This document shows positions 59,999-64,000 of a stretch of DNA of 64,000 bases, one piece after another (within the stretch, counting starts at the first letter, position 1; the number at the start of each line of letters is the position of its first letter). The notes beneath the pieces were generated by a model. The model made no database searches. It was not told where the DNA came from and saw only the letters and a list, made by a program, of their open reading frames with translations. This stretch comes from Mimachlamys varia. Lineage: Eukaryota > Mollusca > Bivalvia > Pectinida > Pectinidae. The position numbers were made by a program, and so were the translations under genes. The stretch is taken from the NCBI GenBank assembly GCA_947623455.1, contig OX392532.1:25580792-25644791 (forward strand). Reading direction: 5' to 3'.

Positions 59999-61599
59999 CT
60001 TAGAAAAGATAAGATTTTCAAAATTTTAAAAATCATGCATTTGAGATTTTAAAAAAATCATTCATACATACAATGTGTCAAAATCACCAGACTCCCAAAT
60101 AATTTTTGTCCATTTAGAAAAATGTATTTACCTCTTATGATTATGACGCTAATCTTGAGAAGGGCTTAATAGCGCAAAACTCTGGTAATGCTAAATATAT
60201 TTAGTAATGTTTGCAGGTCCTTCAATTTACTCTCAAAAACAACCCATGGTTCAAATAGTTTTACCAAACTACAATGTTAAAAAAAACTGATACCTCATTT
60301 TTAGTTTACTAGTCTGAAGCTTTACAAAACAGGCTGAAAAGAAACTCCCTCAAACCAAGTCAGTGGGATTGGCTAGTATGTTACCACGGTAACAACCTTA
60401 TTTCATTAACTTTCATGGACTCTTATTATAACTAACAAGAATGAATTACCTGAGGTATTACGCTGAGACAAGTGATACTGGGTGAGTAATATATATTCTA
60501 ACATTGTTTAAAAGTATGAAATCCCTGGGATCTAATTAACATGCACAATCTTTTGAGCAATATTAATGTCTCAAATCATAATTAAATGACATCTATCAAT
60601 AGGCTTAATAGTCTATTGAATATTTGGGAGGGTTGACCGTGTGTAGTCTTTTACACATGCACAAATAAACAACATTATGCCATCTTTATAATAAACTCCT
60701 TCACCCATGAAGACTCATTTGTACTTTTCCAATTCAATTATGTGAACAATTCGTTTTAAAATTTCCGGGATAAAATGAGTTATTGTAGAATTTTACATTT
60801 TTACATGTTAAATAAAGGAATTTTTACCAGGGGATATCTCAATAAAATATTTAGTTATTGTAGAAATACAAATATAACATGAAAGGTTTGCTGTGTATAT
60901 ATGGTACATGCACTTGGCAGTTAACCTCGTCGGAATGGAACCACGAAAATAAACAAACCTAACACTTCAGGTTTATATGGAGTATCCATGAAAAATTCTT
61001 ATCACTAAACAATCAAAATTGTTTCAAACCACAAAAAAAAAAATATCCAGAAAAGTTTTGTGTGATGCATTTTACATAAGGGATATTTCATTGAGGATCT
61101 CTGGCACAAACATTCATTATGGTATAAAATTATGAAATATGTTAGTATATAATAACAATGTACTTGCAGATCTCTCTGTTCTATCCCATCTGACAGGTAT
61201 TATAAAATCATGTATAAAAGTAGTATTTGTATCACCTCGTTCTGTGATTATCTCTCTGGTATAAAGTCTACAGATCTGTCGCTCAGACTAGACGGTAAGA
61301 TATCAGGCACTTAGTAACTATCAGGTCCTCGGGATGTCATCCAGCTGTTACTCAATGGACAATCTGAAAAAGTACCAAGCACATATTTTCAAAAATATAT
61401 ACAATGGAATAATAGTCAAACAATTGCATTTTCCCCCCGATTACCGGTACTGTTACACAAGTCATTCAGGCTGTGAAAGCAATATGATCTATTTACATTG
61501 TTTTGGCATTAACAATTTAGTATCAAGCCCATGCATATCATGCCTGCATGCATTTCTACACATGTACTGTGAATCTGAGATAATGTGTTGAAAAAAAAC
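59999..61599. other. AT-rich sequence, no gene seen
   Basis: No convincing exon on either strand. TTACCACGGTAA near 60380 is a short palindrome. The 85-residue frame at 61334-61591 has no recognisable domain. Confidence 0.35.
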
Positions 61600-62175
61600 T
61601 TTCTCAAAACTCAAACCTTGACTATCAATTAACCGGTTTTGGCTCCAAAATGTGGGAAAGTATGGTTCAGCACATAGATTTCACTCTATATAAATGCCAC
61701 AACCGTATAATAAACAACACATACTGTATTGAGTGGGATGATCTTACACTATCTGGTAAAACTTGCCCAAAAACGTTTTCCTCAAGCTTTAAAACATTGA
61801 ACCAAGTAAATTAAGCTGGGTTATTTTTGCCCCTTAAATATAAACATAAGGTTCAGAACATAGTTAACACTCCACAAAAATATACTTCAACTTCTTGATA
61901 GACAATTGCAAAAACCTATTGATGGTAGCTGTGCAACACTTCACAAATAAACTTGAACAAAAATCTTTCTAACTTCAAACTTTGACTACCGGTAAGTACA
62001 GTAAACCTGATTTCCTAAAATCTAAAATAGAAAAATATGGTTCAGCAGATTACTTACTTTCCATATAAATGCCACAACCTTATAATACTACACAACATTA
62101 TATTGAGTGAGATGACCCTACTATGTCTGGTAAAACTTGCCCATGAACTTTAACCTCAGTGAAATGTGGTTACAG
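61600..62175. repeat. Diverged direct duplication, ~375-bp period
   Basis: ATATAAATGCCACAAC, TATTGAGTGRGATGA and TCTGGTAAAACTTGCCCA occur in the same order near 61690-61775 and 62065-62145. Confidence 0.7.
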
Positions 62176-62550
62176 ACACTGACTACATCAGTCTCTCCTA
62201 TTATCTGAATAGGCGAGCTGAAAACTACCCTAAAATCAACCATATGTCAAGACCTATAAACTAATACATATTTATAGATTAACCAAATCTGTGCTGGAAA
62301 TGTCACTAGACAATGCATTAAAAACACCATTTTTGGTCCAGTTGTCCAAATATTGCATAGCTTAATCATTGATTAGTGCAAATTTCATTCAAAGTACCAG
62401 GTATCATTAAAATGCAGCTGTTGACTGTTTTAAGACTTTCCAGACAGCAAATATCTTATAAGAGTAAGCTATATGTAAAGCTACAAGCTATTACATGTAC
62501 CTTGTTTAATGACAATAAACTGTGATTTAGCTTACAGCATCAGCTTTATA

Positions 62551-62744
62551 CTGACAAATTGTTCGCGGTGTGGAAATTTTCACTTATTTTTCTGGCATAA
62601 AATCTCCGCAAATACATCCAATAATATTATAGGTACACAGGGCAAAACAGTATGACTGGCAGTGCGAAAGTTTTCACACAATGAATAGTTTGAAGGCTAA
62701 CTTAGCAAAAAAAAATCCATGTGTAAAAATACTGTCTTTTACAG
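62551..62744 (-). mobile_element. MITE family CTGTAAAAG, reverse copy abutting an exon
   Basis: Its minus strand reads CTGTAAAAGACAGTATTTTT, then TGCCAGTCATACTGTTTTGC as in the 28770 copy, and ends near TTCCACACCGCGAACAAT. TA borders it at 62549-62550 and 62745-62746. The latter TA is bases 2 and 3 of the splice donor of the adjacent SKICH exon. Confidence 0.8.
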
Positions 62745-62747
62745 TAC

Positions 62748-62936
62748 CTGAAACTCATTGCTCATGCCCATGAGGGTGTCTTTAACCTTGCTGATGTAAC
62801 ACAGAACATATTTTCCTGGGTAGGTAGGTATATCTTTTTCCTTCCAGGTCATTGTGATGTTTGATTGGTCCTTATCCCCCTTGTTGCTCTCTGCGTACTT
62901 GTAGCTGATGTAGTCATTGTATTTCGCAAAGTCAGC
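62748..62936 (-). CDS. SKICH gene exon 3
   Basis: 63 codons between the acceptor TGATGGCAG and the donor GTACTG. It carries the second half of the SKICH domain (YPGKYVLCYI, MGMSNEFQ). The donor is formed at the edge of the 62551-62744 MITE. Confidence 0.75.
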
Positions 62937-63969
62937 CTGCCATCAGGGAAAAAAAGTTTGTACATAGATTGATATTGCATGATGGCTTCCTATTAACTCA
63001 GTATTGATCTGGACTGTATTCACAGTATTATAAATGCAGTCAAGACCATCGGACAATAGCATGACGTCATGTTGACGTTTAGCAGCACTTTGCACATTTA
63101 TGTGTGGGATATTGAAAACATACATGATGTAGTGGTTATCTCATTTTAGCAATTTTTGCGAAGAAAGCATTCTGTTACTTTAAATGGTTTTATACATTAT
63201 CAATACATCATTGTGCTTTTTTATTTGAATCTAGTTATGCACCAAAATTAGTTATACAGTAATAAAAGCTGACTATAGCTTCTTTTGGTAGTTTGCGTTA
63301 TTTCTTTATAAAACGAGGTCATTCCACATGCAGATTTTGATATACCTTATATAATTTTGACGACGTGTACGTACAAGAAGAACATAATTATCATTCTCTA
63401 CATATCATTATTGATTATTGATTCTGTGTTGCTGTAACTTAGTATACTGTGTATTTTGTAGCTGTGTCAGCAGTTTAGTCCAAGTTCATTTATTTATTCT
63501 GGAATATTTCTGTGCCACAAGAACTATTTCAACCTTGATATGTGTGTATTTGTAAACCTTGAACTTTTGTACCGATATTACTCACCCTGTAGATGCCTAT
63601 CCAGTCCCAGGAAGACGAGGTGAGGTCTGGGTTGGTCCTGTAGGTATATGTAACGTCCATATCTTTACCCAGCTTCCACACGGACGGGACCTGGATTGTT
63701 ACGACGGGTGGGTTGGGTGGATGTGGAAACACCTGATGATGAAATAACAATTCTGTTGGTCATGTAGCTTACTTGCTGAGCCCATGCAGGTTCAGGACAG
63801 AAAAAGCCTGCACTACATCTCACTGCATGATTAAAAGGGGTGACTAATGTGGACCTGGCAGTTGCAAAGATATTAAACAAACAAACAAACAAATTAACTT
63901 TATTAGCAATGTAAAACTGTAACATGCAGGCTGTCACCCATCCAACTACATGTAATGACTACACTCACC
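62748..63969 (-). CDS. 5' part of a SKICH-domain gene (partial model)
   Basis: Three minus-strand pieces: an exon ending at 63969|donor GTGAGT whose last codon is ATG (63967-63969, with an in-frame TAA two codons before), exon 63586-63732 (49 codons) and exon 62748-62936 (63 codons), all phase 0. The product runs M-VFPHPPNPP... through SWDWIGIYR, a YNDYISYKYA segment, YPGKYVLCYI and GMSNEFQ. This order (DWIGI, tyrosine-rich strand, Y..CY, SxxFQ) is the SKICH fold of CALCOCO/TAX1BP1-type autophagy receptors and of INPP5K. SKICH is N-terminal in the former, which fits the start. I found no coiled-coil or phosphatase exons to the left, so the identity beyond SKICH is open. Confidence 0.7.
63586..63732 (-). 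CDS. SKICH gene exon 2
   Basis: 49 codons, acceptor TCATCATCAG, donor GTGAGT. It carries the first half of the SKICH domain, ending SWDWIGIYR. Confidence 0.8.
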
Positions 63970-64000
63970 ATTGCTTAACTATTGTCAGCATGTCCCTGGG

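Overview
This is an AT-rich, intron-containing animal nuclear window with many short transposons and no bacterial gene organisation. A marine mollusc, probably a bivalve, is my best guess. It rests on a novel-STAND-NTPase/ankyrin-like gene family, tRNA-headed SINEs of a kind familiar from molluscs, and metazoan 18S rDNA debris. The species cannot be read from the sequence.

The backbone is a tandem array of three paralogous genes on the + strand, called copies 0, 1 and 2 here. Copy 0 (1-2154) is the 3' part of the last exon of a gene that begins outside the window. Copy 1 (13693-26705) and copy 2 (36830-47464) can be modelled from start codon to stop. Small 5' exons, all but the first boundary in phase 1, join without frame breaks to a 3.8-kb last exon. 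Summed exon lengths are exact multiples of three, giving about 1593 and 1508 residues. The architecture is a leader ending in a 2A-like GIEPNPGP motif, an acidic low-complexity linker (its exon duplicated in copy 1), a short beta-prone exon, lysine-rich exons (one resembling a nuclear localisation signal), an nSTAND3-type P-loop NTPase, and a long solenoid of divergent ankyrin-like units of about 65 residues. This looks like an NLR-like sensor locus whose leader may be separated by ribosome skipping. The three last exons are mosaics of one another, which points to gene conversion.

Region by region. 2155-13686: copy 0 flank with a 28-bp minisatellite, an emptied 4.2-kb inverted-repeat transposon and a SINE. 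13687-26770: copy 1, with reverse-transcriptase debris and a SINE in its introns. 26771-35852: copy 1 flank with the homologous minisatellite, several MITEs, a SINE split by a MITE, and a 1.75-kb tandem duplication carrying two 18S/ITS1 rDNA pseudogene pieces. 35853-47464: a 135-bp palindrome and then copy 2. 47465-54250: the duplicated downstream flank, with a pogo-like MITE and a 60-bp tandem repeat. 54251-62547: gene-poor repeats, including a fresh SINE with a 17-bp target duplication and a 39-bp minisatellite. 62748-63969: the first exons of a minus-strand gene encoding a SKICH-like domain.

Insertions present in one paralogous flank but absent from the other put events in order: an old SINE, then a ~23-kb tandem duplication, then MITE insertions and local duplications.
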